Origin: Virgibacillus_F flavescens
Lineage (GTDB): Bacteria > Bacillota > Bacilli > Bacillales > Amphibacillaceae
DNA: 64,000 nt
Reading direction: 5' to 3'
Assembly (NCBI RefSeq): GCF_050574275.1
Contig: NZ_CP192260.1
Span: forward strand, 186,001-250,000
A program made the translations under genes and the position numbers. Within the stretch, counting starts at the first letter, position 1; every line of letters begins with the position of its first letter. Positions 36,860-45,524 of the stretch are shown here, one piece after another. Under the pieces are notes generated by a model. That model saw only the letters and a list, made by a program, of their open reading frames with translations, did not search any database and was not told where the DNA came from.

Positions 36860-37986
36860 TATTTTTCCCCCTCATAAGCTGCAACTTGCTGGTTAACTGT
36901 TTCTGCTGTATCTGCAATGAATGTGATGTGTCCCATTTTCCGTTTCTCTTTTACTGCATCTTTACCATAGAGGTGGATATAACCGTCACCAGAAATCGAC
37001 ATATGCTTCAATGCCTGATCCATATTCTCCCCTAAAATATTTACCATAATAGATGGCTGCAATAATTCTACTTTCGCTAGTGGCAGGCCACAAACCGCTC
37101 GAATGTGCTGACCAAATTGTGAAATATTGCAAGCTTCTATCGTGTAATGTCCTGAATTGTGTGGACGTGGAGCCATTTCGTTCAAGTAAATATCATCCCC
37201 GCTTACAAACATCTCAATAGCAAATGTACCAACAATATTCATTTTTTCGGATAGTTTAATGGTTGCATCAATTGCTTTATGTTTAACTGTGTCACTGATG
37301 CTCGCTGGAACGGTAGTTTGATAAAGGATATGATGTTTATGTTCATTTTCGCCAATTGGGAAAAATTCGAATTCGCCGCTTTGCGCACGTGTGAACACGA
37401 CTGAAATTTCTTTATCAAATGTCACCCACTGCTCAATGATGCAGTGCTGATGCTTGTCCGCAAACGCTGCCGCTTCATCGATATCTGCTTCACTTGTTAA
37501 CTTAACCTGTCCTTTGCCGTCATATCCGCCACGACAGGTTTTAATTACAGCAGGATACGTAATATTTTCTAATGCTGACTTACATTCCGACCCATTTTTC
37601 ACAATGAAAAACTCTGGAACAGGCAGCTCGGCGTCACGCATTACTTGCTTTTCTTTTTCACGGTTCTGGGTAATCTCAAGCGCGAGCGCTCCTTGCGGCA
37701 GTTTTCCTTTTTCTTCTATATAAGTAGCAGCTGCCAGATCCACATTTTCAAATTCATATGTGATGACATCGCTAATTTCCGTTAATTCCTTAATTGCATC
37801 CATATTGTCATAGGCAGCGGTAATTTGTTTATCTGAAACCTGCGCAGTTGGACAATTTGGCGTTGGATCGAGTACAGCAACCTGATAGCCCATGTACTTC
37901 GCCGCCACAGCCATCATTCTTCCAAGCTGTCCTCCACCAATAATTCCAATTGTTTTAGGTGGTAAAATTGCGTTATTTTTTTTCAA
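36859..37986 (-). CDS. purK: N5-carboxyaminoimidazole ribonucleotide synthetase
   Basis: The 375-aa ATP-grasp enzyme carboxylates AIR with bicarbonate and ATP. Motifs: GIIGGGQLGRMMAVAAKYMG, YPAVIKTCRGGYDGKGQ and EMAPRPHNSGHYTIEAC. It overlaps purE by 14 nt. Confidence 0.95.
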   Translation of the reverse strand: MKKNNAILPPKTIGIIGGGQLGRMMAVAAKYMGYQVAVLDPTPNCPTAQVSDKQITAAYDNMDAIKELTEISDVITYEFENVDLAAATYIEEKGKLPQGALALEITQNREKEKQVMRDAELPVPEFFIVKNGSECKSALENITYPAVIKTCRGGYDGKGQVKLTSEADIDEAAAFADKHQHCIIEQWVTFDKEISVVFTRAQSGEFEFFPIGENEHKHHILYQTTVPASISDTVKHKAIDATIKLSEKMNIVGTFAIEMFVSGDDIYLNEMAPRPHNSGHYTIEACNISQFGQHIRAVCGLPLAKVELLQPSIMVNILGENMDQALKHMSISGDGYIHLYGKDAVKEKRKMGHITFIADTAETVNQQVAAYEGEK

Positions 37987-38464
37987 GATCAGCCCTCATT
38001 TCTTCCACGCTTGCCTGCATTTTTTCGCGATACGCCGTTAATTGATCTGCCACTTTCGGGTCAAACGCTCCAATCATTTGTGCAGCAAGGATCCCTGCAT
38101 TCTTCGCTCCTGATTTCCCAATTGCTACTGTAGCGGTAGGAACGCCACCAGGCATTTGTACAATAGATAATAGGGAATCAAGTCCACTCAACGCTTTGCT
38201 CTGCACAGGTACTCCAATCACTGGCAGTGTGGTTTGTGATGCGACCATTCCAGGTAAGTGCGCTGCACCGCCTGCTCCAGCGATGATAACTTTCAATCCA
38301 CGATCTCGAGCAGTTTTAGCATATTCGAACATTTTGTCAGGTGTACGATGTGCCGAAATTACATCTTTTTCATACGGAATTTTAAGTTCGTCAAGGACGT
38401 TACACGTATGCTCCATTGTCTCCCAATCAGAAATACTTCCCATGATCACGCCTACCATTGCCAT
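37973..38464 (-). CDS. purE: N5-CAIR mutase
   Basis: The 163-aa class I PurE shifts the carboxyl group to give CAIR. Signature: GVIMGSISDWETM, SAHRTPDKM and IAGAGGAAHLPGM. The ATG at 38464 has GAGGG just upstream and gives the normal length; the longer frame from 38512 would begin inside the leader beyond the terminator. First gene of the pur operon. Confidence 0.95.
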   Translation of the reverse strand: MAMVGVIMGSISDWETMEHTCNVLDELKIPYEKDVISAHRTPDKMFEYAKTARDRGLKVIIAGAGGAAHLPGMVASQTTLPVIGVPVQSKALSGLDSLLSIVQMPGGVPTATVAIGKSGAKNAGILAAQMIGAFDPKVADQLTAYREKMQASVEEMRADLEKK

Positions 38465-38514
38465 AAAATCCCTCTTTCTCATTTCATTAATAAACGCATA
38501 GTATATAATCAATT

Positions 38515-38682
38515 AAAAAAGTCTATTCATCTCCCTCAGTTATGAGAGAAGATGAATAGACCTATCTTTAGCACATTAAAACGGACCATTGCCTATGTGC
38601 AACGATTCATCTTCCCTCATAGTCCAGCATTTACGGTGCCGGGTAGAAACTTCTGAGCCATATTCTCAGCGATATATGAGGA
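38515..38682 (-). promoter_or_regulatory. Guanine riboswitch of the purine operon
   Basis: The aptamer (38682-38615, minus) has P1 CCTCAT/ATGAGG and the conserved cores AATATGG, AGTTTCTACC and CCGTAAA, then GGACTATGAGG. The discriminating base is C, so guanine or hypoxanthine is the expected ligand. Downstream, GTCTATTCATCT/AGATGAATAGAC plus six T (about 38562-38515) is the terminator. GGGAAGATGAATC next to P1 can compete with it. Ligand binding should stop transcription before purE. Confidence 0.95.
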
Positions 38683-38703
38683 AACGTATTCATTTGTAGT
38701 TTA

Positions 38704-38733
38704 AGAATAACAAATATCGCTAGTCTATGTCAA
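38704..38733 (-). promoter_or_regulatory. Promoter of the purine operon
   Basis: On the minus strand TTGACA (38733-38728), 18 nt, TATTCT (38709-38704), just upstream of the aptamer. Confidence 0.7.
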
Positions 38734-38734
38734 T

Positions 38735-38780
38735 AAATATCGAACGATTATCATTACATAATAATAAACGTTCGGATTTT
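38735..38780 (-). promoter_or_regulatory. PurR operator (inverted PurBox pair) at purE
   Basis: ATATCGAAC on the plus strand (core 38741-38745) and AATCCGAACG on the minus strand (core 38774-38770) face each other across 24 nt, close to the PurBox consensus AWWWCCGAACWWT. The pair lies just upstream of -35, as at B. subtilis pur. Confidence 0.85.
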
Positions 38781-38912
38781 GATGTGCTGTAATAATTCCC
38801 CTTCTGATTTTTGGAAAGACTATTTAAAGTTATAATATAACTGTATTACAAATCTATCGACAGTCTAATACCGTTGAAAATCTTTTTCATTTAAGTTTGA
38901 TATTCAAAACAA

Positions 38913-38949
38913 AATCCTAAGTTCAGAATTCTATGCTGAACTTAGGATT
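38913..38949 (-). terminator. Terminator after the secreted-protein gene
   Basis: AATCCTAAGTTCAG/CTGAACTTAGGATT, a 14-bp stem followed by TTGTTTTG on the minus strand. The rest of 38781-38996 shows no gene. Confidence 0.7.
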
Positions 38950-38996
38950 TGATATTTTAATCACAAATCTTATAATAAATGTATCTAACAGAGCAA

Positions 38997-39605
38997 CTAT
39001 TTTCTTATTTTGTAAACAAATGTATCTGACTTAGTTAGGTTTGTCCTTGCTGAATTAGAATATTCATAAGTAACTTCTTTTCCATAATAGTAATAATTAT
39101 CTTGTGCTTGATAAATTTTTGTAGTGTAGTATCTTCTGCTTGGTGGATTGTGAAACGTATTAAATATTGCAGATCCCGCGGCAGCTCCCCATATACTTTT
39201 AGCGAGTTTGGCAGGTGTTACCGCTGCAACATACTGAAAGATCCATTCTGATGAGGTATCAACAAATGCAGAGGAAGCATTAAAACTATCAATAAAATAA
39301 TAATTCATATTCCCTTCTCTAGGTATATATAATGGTGAGATTGGATTACTTCCATTCATAGTATACAAATTTGGTGCATCTCCCTCTAAATGCGGAGTAA
39401 CATCCATACCCCCTTCATTGATAACGGTTTTAGAAATAGGGGTATTGTTTTCATACTCAACAGTAACTTGTAACGTATCCGCTTCATAACTGGCGGTTGT
39501 GCTAAAGTTATCACCCGACGTAGCCAATACACTTTTCAAAGGTAAACCTCCAACTATTGATAGGGTTAACCCAAAGAAAATTAAAATGCAAAAAACACTA
39601 TTCAC
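38997..39605 (-). CDS. Secreted protein of unknown function
   Basis: The 202-aa protein starts at a GTG (39605), with GAGGAGGAA about 9 nt upstream; a longer frame from 39695 has no such site. Residues 1-30 form a signal peptide (VNSVFCILIFFGLTLSIVGG, cut probably after KSVLA). The mature part has a Tyr/Asn-rich tail and an Ala/Gly-rich, possibly membrane-active helix (VTPAKLAKSIWGAAAGSAIF, near 140). Not recognised. The region is AT-rich compared with the pur operon. A divergent small membrane protein begins 164 nt away, so an antimicrobial or toxin with its immunity protein is conceivable, but unproven. Confidence 0.6.
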   Translation of the reverse strand: MNSVFCILIFFGLTLSIVGGLPLKSVLATSGDNFSTTASYEADTLQVTVEYENNTPISKTVINEGGMDVTPHLEGDAPNLYTMNGSNPISPLYIPREGNMNYYFIDSFNASSAFVDTSSEWIFQYVAAVTPAKLAKSIWGAAAGSAIFNTFHNPPSRRYYTTKIYQAQDNYYYYGKEVTYEYSNSARTNLTKSDTFVYKIRK

Positions 39606-39769
39606 ATTATTCTTCCTCCTCAAAATATTAAGATAAATATTATTATATATTATTAATACTAGTTTAAAATAGTCATAAATACCCATTTTATCCAATTTAT
39701 CTATTATATTTTAACTTTTGTGTTAATATATATTTATTTAATTGGTTTATTTTAGAGGAGAAGGATAAT

Positions 39770-40009
39770 ATGCATAATAAAGAAGAAATAAACAATAAAC
39801 GAACCAACATTTTCACAATAATTATAGCGGTTATCTCTATCTTTGTTTTACTAACAGATAAACTATTTGTTTCAATAAATGGAATTGGATTTATTATTTT
39901 TTCAATACTATGTATAGGGTTAGGGTTATTCAACCGACATTCTCTAGGTAAAATTATCTTTATTGTTGTATATTATCTGTTATTCCTAACTATCTATGTT
40001 ACTGAATAA
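39770..40009 (+). CDS. Small membrane protein
   Basis: The 79-aa protein has a short basic N-terminus and two or three hydrophobic segments (TIIIAVISIFVLLTDKLFV, GFIIFSILCIGLGLF, KIIFIVVYYLLFLTIYV). The ribosome binding site is AGAGGAGAAGG. It is divergent from the secreted-protein gene and has no recognisable domain. Size and topology are like bacteriocin immunity proteins, which is only a hint. Confidence 0.6.
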   Translation: MHNKEEINNKRTNIFTIIIAVISIFVLLTDKLFVSINGIGFIIFSILCIGLGLFNRHSLGKIIFIVVYYLLFLTIYVTE

Positions 40010-40220
40010 AATTTTTCGGGTGATAATGTGGACAACTCTGTAAAAACAAAATAAAAACCTCGTGATGCCCATTATACCTTTGTTAGTGATTGGATTTCCG
40101 CATTGTAGCTAGGGCAAAGCAGCGTTTGTTATATTAAAAATGCTGTGATATTATTCGATTGAAAATCGTTTTCAACTGATCTGGCGATTTATTCTACAGG
40201 TGTTTATCTGCTATAAGCAT

Positions 40221-40249
40221 AAAAAAGAGCAGGCAAACAGCCCGCTCTT
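40221..40249 (-). terminator. Terminator after the yebE-like gene
   Basis: AAGAGCGGGC/GCCTGCTCTT stem followed by T-run on the minus strand, directly after the stop. Confidence 0.8.
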
Positions 40250-40250
40250 A

Positions 40251-40850
40251 CTAGTCTTTCGGTATAAATTCTTCACCTGTTCCTGGATTGTTCTTCTTTC
40301 CCAGTTTTCCTTTTCGGACCTGTTTGACCCAGAATCCTCCGACAATCTGTTTCGGTTCATAGGATATCGTAAAAGCTTTCGGGTCTATTTTTTGAATCGA
40401 CTCATACAACTTCCATTCATATTTTCGAGGTGTTAAAATTTGCATAGCTAAACGGTCGCCTTCCATTCCGTAAGCATACCAGCTCGTAACACCATAGCCT
40501 AAATCTCTCAGTTTTCGTGTAAACTCGATGTTTGGATCGGAAGAAACAACATTCACCGTGATATATCCAAGTGCAAGCTTTTCTTCAATTTTCGATCCAA
40601 CAATAATACCTAATCCAAAACCTACCGCATATGCGACCAGGTTCTGAATCTCATCTAAATTATCAAGCACTAATCCGAGTCCAATTACATATACAACGAC
40701 TTCAAACATACTTATGAAGGCAGAAATATATTGTCGACCTTTCAGTGTCAATATCATTCGAAGTGTATATAAGGAAACATAAATAACGTTTACAACTAAA
40801 ATAATACCAACCATTACATACGCATTTTCAAGCAATCCAAAACCCTCCAT
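40251..40850 (-). CDS. yebE: UPF0316/DUF2179 membrane protein (YebE-like)
   Basis: The 199-aa protein has three predicted membrane helices in residues 8-95 (for example VMVGIILVVNVIYVSLYTL and LVAYAVGFGLGIIVGSKI) and a cytosolic DUF2179-type domain (about 105-180, RDLGYGVTSWYAYGMEGDR). Related C-terminal domains occur in YitT-type proteins. The function is unknown. B. subtilis yebE lies in the same neighbourhood between pbuG and pur. Confidence 0.8.
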   Translation of the reverse strand: MEGFGLLENAYVMVGIILVVNVIYVSLYTLRMILTLKGRQYISAFISMFEVVVYVIGLGLVLDNLDEIQNLVAYAVGFGLGIIVGSKIEEKLALGYITVNVVSSDPNIEFTRKLRDLGYGVTSWYAYGMEGDRLAMQILTPRKYEWKLYESIQKIDPKAFTISYEPKQIVGGFWVKQVRKGKLGKKNNPGTGEEFIPKD

Positions 40851-40887
40851 TAATTAACTTTAACTTGCTGCAGACAATGCATTTACA

Positions 40888-41601
40888 TTAATCTGCTGCA
40901 TTCGGTCCATATACCCGATTTGCTATAGAAGATCTATGTCCGCTTAACCGTTTGCTGAGTGTCTGTTTCCAATTTGGAGCAAGTAACTCACACGAAGCGA
41001 GTGCCTCAGCCTGAATCAAATCATCTTTCTTTACATGCATTATTTCATTACAAGCTGCAATCGTCCATTGTGGATAATGTCGCTCTACAAGATTCATTTT
41101 ACTCTCACTTTGAATAAAACCTTCTTTTAATACTCGAAAATACCAGCCGGTTCGCCCACTGTTTTGAATTTGCAGCGCCAAATCCATTACACGGAATCTG
41201 CGCGCTGGTTTCCAGCAAGGCTGCCTTGGCTGCGCTATTTGAATGATTGCGTCGCCAATTTCAAACGTATCGCCGATACAAGCAGAATACTCGTCAACCT
41301 CCTGTAAAGCAAGATTTTCTCCCATCGCACCAATTCCGATTTCGTTTGTATCAAGCTCTTTTTGCCAAAACGTATAGTGATTTATTGGATACGCGAAGAC
41401 TGCTTTCTCAGGACCACCGTGATTCTTTTTATCTGCTACTTCATCATGTTCAAGACCAGATATACTTAGCCAACAATTCCCTGCCACTTCCTTTTTAAAC
41501 ATACCACTTTCCCATGGCTTATCTAAACGATTACTAGCATCTGGATTACCTAATTTCTTTACTTTTCCGGTTAAAATTTTATGTATATACGGAGCATTCA
41601 T
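40888..41601 (-). CDS. MOSC domain protein (YiiM/YflK type)
   Basis: The 237-aa protein has the MOSC beta-barrel with HGGPEKAVFAYPINHY, GAMGENLAL, and the conserved cysteine in QPRQPCWKPARR, followed by a YiiM-type 3-alpha domain. The family handles molybdenum cofactor-linked sulfur chemistry and detoxifies N-hydroxylated bases. ATG at 41601 is preferred, since the upstream GTG overlaps the ribosome binding site AAAGGAG. Confidence 0.85.
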   Translation of the reverse strand: MNAPYIHKILTGKVKKLGNPDASNRLDKPWESGMFKKEVAGNCWLSISGLEHDEVADKKNHGGPEKAVFAYPINHYTFWQKELDTNEIGIGAMGENLALQEVDEYSACIGDTFEIGDAIIQIAQPRQPCWKPARRFRVMDLALQIQNSGRTGWYFRVLKEGFIQSESKMNLVERHYPQWTIAACNEIMHVKKDDLIQAEALASCELLAPNWKQTLSKRLSGHRSSIANRVYGPNAAD

Positions 41602-41694
41602 CGTGCCAGCCACTCCTTTTTTATGATATAGTTGTTGGACTTAACTAAAATTATAATTCTCTTCTATTAATTATACAAATAAAGGATTGATTTT

Positions 41695-42228
41695 ATGGTA
41701 AAAGAATTACAAAAGGCAACATTTGCCGGGGGATGCTTCTGGTGTATGGTAAAACCATTTGATAAATGGGACGGGGTTCACGCAGTTGTTTCCGGTTATA
41801 CCGGCGGACACGTCGATAACCCGACGTATGAAGTTGTTAAAGCGGGAGAAACCGGACATTACGAAGCGGTTGAGATTACCTTTGATCCAGAAATCATTAC
41901 ATACGAAACAATCATCACAATTTTTTGGCAGCAAATTGATCCTACAGATGCTGGGGGCCAATTTCACGATCGCGGCGATTCTTACCGCACTGCAATTTTC
42001 CACCATAATGACAAGCAGAAAATGTTTGCTGAATCATCAAAAGAAGATTTAGAACAAAGCGGAAAATTCAAGAAACCAATTGTCACAAAAATCTTACCTG
42101 CCACAACCTTTTATCCAGCCGAGGATTACCATCAGGACTTTTACAAAACAAATGAACAGGAATATAAAAAAGACCGGGCTAAATCCGGCCGTGATGAGTT
42201 CATTGAAGAAGTGTGGCAAAACGATTAA
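41695..42228 (+). CDS. msrA: Peptide methionine sulfoxide reductase MsrA
   Basis: The 177-aa enzyme reduces methionine-S-sulfoxide. The catalytic motif is AGGCFWC near residue 14 (usual GCFWC). A second cysteine is at position 17, and VVSGYTGG and DPTDAGGQFHDRGDSYRTAIF match the family. No msrB follows; an MFS transporter begins 59 nt later. Confidence 0.95.
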   Translation: MVKELQKATFAGGCFWCMVKPFDKWDGVHAVVSGYTGGHVDNPTYEVVKAGETGHYEAVEITFDPEIITYETIITIFWQQIDPTDAGGQFHDRGDSYRTAIFHHNDKQKMFAESSKEDLEQSGKFKKPIVTKILPATTFYPAEDYHQDFYKTNEQEYKKDRAKSGRDEFIEEVWQND

Positions 42229-42287
42229 ACTTCCTGACAAAATTTTATTCTTATTTCTATTAACTACTAGGTTAGGAGGTCTGTATA

Positions 42288-43442
42288 TTGACTAAACATA
42301 ATTCGTTGGTTCCACTGAAAATGCTATTATTCAGCTTTCACGCTTCAAACACAATTATCATTAGTTTTTTACCACTGTATCTGCAGTATAAAGGATTAGA
42401 AGGTACGGAAATTGGATGGGTATTAGCAGTCGGGCCACTGGCATCCATTTTTGCCCAGCCCTTTTGGGGTTACATGAGTGATAAATATAAAACCGTCAAA
42501 TACACACTATTAATATGCATTATAGGTCTCCTCATAAGTAGTGTACTATTCTTTCAGACGAATGGTTTAATTGCCATTATCCTAATGGGAGCAGTCTTTT
42601 ATTTCTTCACCTCACCCATTGGCGCACTTGGTGACAGCCTTGCTCAAAGAAGATCAGATGATCTGAATGTTTCCTTTGGCGGTATTCGGATGTGGGGATC
42701 CATTGGATTTGCCTCTTCCTCATTAATTGTCGGCGAGGTATTATCTTCCGTGGGAATTCAGTACATGATTTGGCCATATCTATTTTTCGGGGTAGTAGCA
42801 CTATTAGTTATTTTTCGGCTTACCGACGTTAAAGTCGAATCAGATCCAATTCAGTTAAAAGATGTACGACAGATTATTACCAATAAGCCGTTTATCATCT
42901 TTCTTGGAATTATTATGTTTATATCAATTTCTCACCGAGCAAATGATAGTTATATTGGCTTATACATATCACAGCTAGGTGGAAGTGAAGGCTTAATTGG
43001 ACTAGCTTGGTTTGTCGGCGTTGCAAGTGAGGCGGTAGTTTTTGCATTTGCTGGTAAATGGTTTAGAAAATATCATTCATTAGTGTTTATCATTTTTGCT
43101 GGGGCAGTTTACAGCTTGAGGTGGTTCGTCTATGCATCAATCGAGGACCCTCTTTACATTATTGCGCTTCAGTTTCTGCATGGAATAACTTTCGGGGTTT
43201 TCTACTTGGCTTCATTCCAATACATTTCACGGCTAATCCCATCGCTTCTGCAATCAACGGGTCACCTGGTGTTTTTCGCAGTATTCTTTGGCGTTTCAGG
43301 GATTATCGGGTCTCTTCTAGGAGGTTCTTTACTCGATGCATTCGGCGGCGATGTGTTATATACCGTAATCGGTTGTTTCTCATTGACCGGAACAATTTTG
43401 CTCACACTATATCATCTACTGCCTTATGGAAAAACAGTATAG
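42288..43442 (+). CDS. MFS transporter (PF12832-like)
   Basis: The 384-aa protein has about 12 hydrophobic segments and the MFS loop motif GYMSDKYKTVKYTLL after TM2. The pattern (SFHASNTIIISFLPLYLQYKG, RMWGSIGF, HGITFGVFYLASFQYI) fits the nucleoside-symporter/HcaT/YwbF-like branch. The substrate cannot be told. Start is TTG at 42288, with AGGAGGT 7 nt upstream. It is probably cotranscribed with msrA. Confidence 0.82.
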   Translation: MTKHNSLVPLKMLLFSFHASNTIIISFLPLYLQYKGLEGTEIGWVLAVGPLASIFAQPFWGYMSDKYKTVKYTLLICIIGLLISSVLFFQTNGLIAIILMGAVFYFFTSPIGALGDSLAQRRSDDLNVSFGGIRMWGSIGFASSSLIVGEVLSSVGIQYMIWPYLFFGVVALLVIFRLTDVKVESDPIQLKDVRQIITNKPFIIFLGIIMFISISHRANDSYIGLYISQLGGSEGLIGLAWFVGVASEAVVFAFAGKWFRKYHSLVFIIFAGAVYSLRWFVYASIEDPLYIIALQFLHGITFGVFYLASFQYISRLIPSLLQSTGHLVFFAVFFGVSGIIGSLLGGSLLDAFGGDVLYTVIGCFSLTGTILLTLYHLLPYGKTV

Positions 43443-43445
43443 TAA

Positions 43446-43560
43446 GAATATAATAATCCGAACGAAGCTTTCGACTTCGTTCGGATTATTTGCTGTAAAA
43501 AAATTCTTATCACCACTCGTCAAAATACTTCGCTTAATATCTGCGCTAAATTATATTTCA
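43446..43560 (+). repeat. Terminator-plus-tail repeat, copy 1
   Basis: AATCCGAACGAAG/CTTCGTTCGGATT hairpin followed by ATTTGCTGTAAAAAAATTC and a tail with TCAAAATACT and TCTGCGCT. The same arrangement follows spo0M (54640-54770). Probably terminates the MFS gene. Confidence 0.6.
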
Positions 43561-43654
43561 TTACGTTCGGTATTTAAGTTACCCATCAACTTTAGTAGAC
43601 TGAAAAATGCAGGTGCTTCATTATATGGTATCCTGTGCAAAAAGAAATGTTCAC

Positions 43655-43869
43655 TGAAAAAGTGGTGGATATTGAAATTTTATCTTTTTACCATTACTTA
43701 GCATTTTCGAATATACGAAGACTCCTGCGGGAACAGCGCGAGCTGAAGATCCCACAGGAAAGCGTTCTTTGCTTATCCGAGGAAGCTGAAGCCGTGCCCG
43801 CGGAAAGCGAAGTATATTCGAAAATGCTATCGTAGATCCACTTAATTCGTACTACATGTAACTTTTTCA
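43655..43869. mobile_element. MITE-like repeat, copy B
   Basis: A 215-bp segment has outer ends TGAAAAAGT/ACTTTTTCA and an inner perfect 16-bp inverted repeat, GCATTTTCGAATATAC (43701-43716) with GTATATTCGAAAATGC (43812-43827). Core and both flanks match the copy at 61363-61690, inverted. No transposase is encoded. Confidence 0.7.
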
Positions 43870-43901
43870 ACCGCCCTGAAAAAGGTGGTTCTCTAAAAGT
43901 T

Positions 43902-43930
43902 AAGGCTGGCGCAGTAACTGCGTCAGCCTT
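43902..43930. terminator. Bidirectional terminator downstream of pbuG
   Basis: AAGGCTGGCGCAG/CTGCGTCAGCCTT stem, with T-run on the plus strand and AACTTTT on the minus strand, 18 nt after the pbuG stop. Confidence 0.7.
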
Positions 43931-43948
43931 TTTCAATTCCTGTTTATT

Positions 43949-45283
43949 TTAGCTTAAGAAAACAAAATATAATATAAATATAACAAACAACAAGTACATG
44001 ATCGGATTTATTTCTTTAATGCGTCCCTTCAGAATCATCGTAATCGGATAAAAGATAAACCCTAACGCAATACCAGTCGCAATACTATACGTTAACGGCA
44101 TCGCAATGATAGTCAAAAACGCAGGAACTGCAATTTCAAACCGATCCCAATCAATTGCTTTCAGCGCAGAAGACATCAAGACTCCGACAATAATCAAGGC
44201 TGGCGCAGTTACTTCTGCAGTTACAACACTTAACAGCGGAGAGAAAAACAACGCTAAAATAAAGAACCCTGCTGTAACAACGGCTGTAAAACCTGAACGT
44301 CCACCCGCTCCTACACCAGCAGTTGACTCAATATACGAAGTAGTTGTCGATGTTCCAACAATCGAACCAACAACTGTTGCCGTAGAATCAGCAAATAACG
44401 CTTTACCTGCACGAGGTAATTTATTATCTTTCATTAGACCTGCTTGTCTGGCAACAGCAACTAGTGTACCTGCTGTATCAAAGAAATCAACGAATAAAAA
44501 CGTTAAGATAACTACAAGCATCTGCATGGTGAAAATGTCGTCAAAATGTGCAAGCGCCTGTCCAAACGTTGGCGCTATGCTTGGTACCTCACCTACAATA
44601 CCACCAAGCCCTGAAGGCGGATCAATCAGATTGAAAATAATACCTACAACTGCTGTCAGCAACATTCCAAAGAAAATGCCACCTTTAATATTTAATGTTA
44701 ACAGAATGACGGTAATGAAAATGCCAAAGATTGCCAGCAAAACTGTTGGAGACGTCAAGTCGCCTAATCCAACAAGTGTAGCGTCATTTCCAACGATGAT
44801 TCCCGAATTCTGGAAACCAATGAACGCGATAAACAAACCAATTCCTGCCCCAACAGCAAGCTTCAGGCTAGCTGGAATTGCATTAATTACTTTTTGTCTA
44901 AGTCCAGTTAACGTTAATACCATAAATATAAGTCCAGATGCCAATACTCCTGCTAAAGCAGTTTCCCACGGAATGCCGTACCCTAAAACAACAGTGTATG
45001 CAAAAAATGCATTTAGCCCCATTCCCGGAGCAAGTGCAATTGGATATTTCGCAATTATTCCCATGAATAACGAACCAACTGCTGCAGCAATAGCTGTTGC
45101 AGCGAAAACCGCCCCCTGATCTATACGGGTAACTCCATCAGGCAATTCTTCCACTCCAACTAATGCTAATGTAGCTGGGTTAACAAATAAAATATACGCC
45201 ATTGCAAGGAAAGTAGTTAATCCTGCCATAAATTCTGTTTTATAATTCGTGCCTAACTCTTCAAAGTGAAAGTACTTCTTCAT
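43949..45283 (-). CDS. pbuG: Guanine/hypoxanthine permease
   Basis: The 444-aa NCS2/AzgA-type permease has about 12-13 membrane segments. Family signatures are AGLTTFLAMAYILFVNPATL near the N-terminus, PIALAPGMGLNAFFAY, DFFDTAGTLVAVARQAG and TATVVGSIVGTSTTTSYIES. The guanine riboswitch and PurR box in its leader support purine base uptake. It lies downstream of guaA, as in B. subtilis. Confidence 0.92.
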   Translation of the reverse strand: MKKYFHFEELGTNYKTEFMAGLTTFLAMAYILFVNPATLALVGVEELPDGVTRIDQGAVFAATAIAAAVGSLFMGIIAKYPIALAPGMGLNAFFAYTVVLGYGIPWETALAGVLASGLIFMVLTLTGLRQKVINAIPASLKLAVGAGIGLFIAFIGFQNSGIIVGNDATLVGLGDLTSPTVLLAIFGIFITVILLTLNIKGGIFFGMLLTAVVGIIFNLIDPPSGLGGIVGEVPSIAPTFGQALAHFDDIFTMQMLVVILTFLFVDFFDTAGTLVAVARQAGLMKDNKLPRAGKALFADSTATVVGSIVGTSTTTSYIESTAGVGAGGRSGFTAVVTAGFFILALFFSPLLSVVTAEVTAPALIIVGVLMSSALKAIDWDRFEIAVPAFLTIIAMPLTYSIATGIALGFIFYPITMILKGRIKEINPIMYLLFVIFILYFVFLS

Positions 45284-45305
45284 CCTTTTCTCCCCCAGTC
45301 TAAAT

Positions 45306-45474
45306 TAAAAAAAGCACACTTGAATATTTCAAGAGTGCTACCATAAACCACGCACAGAAAAAAGCAATGAAAAGAAATAGAAAAACCCCTATCCATTTAG
45401 CCTTTACCTGCGTAGTCAAACTGTTTACGGTAGTTTGGTAGAAACTCTGGGCCATATCCCCATAATTATACGCA
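45306..45474 (-). promoter_or_regulatory. Guanine riboswitch of pbuG
   Basis: Aptamer at 45474-45409 (minus): P1 TGCGTA/TACGCA, GATATGG, AGTTTCTACC, CCGTAAA and TTTGACTACGCA, with the discriminating base C (guanine class). The terminator AGCAC..CTTGAA/TTCAAG..TGCT with seven T lies at 45339-45306. Confidence 0.93.
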
Positions 45475-45492
45475 TGCTATTCGATTAATTAA

Positions 45493-45521
45493 ATTGTACT
45501 ATTACAATTCAATGAAGTCAA
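45493..45521 (-). promoter_or_regulatory. Promoter of pbuG
   Basis: On the minus strand TTGACT (45521-45516), 17 nt, TACAAT (45498-45493), 20 nt ahead of the aptamer. Confidence 0.7.
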
Positions 45522-45524
45522 CAG

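Noticed and set aside
39697..39933. Minus-strand frame of 78 codons
   Set aside because: It overlaps the small membrane protein gene that has a proper ribosome binding site; AT-rich shadow.
43455..43490. PurBox-like CGAAC near 43459
   Set aside because: It is part of the terminator hairpin of the dispersed repeat, with wrong spacing for a PurBox pair and no promoter downstream.
44106..45119. Plus-strand open frame of 337 codons opposite pbuG
   Set aside because: Complement of a strongly conserved permease gene; composition is a codon-bias shadow and no ribosome binding site is seen.
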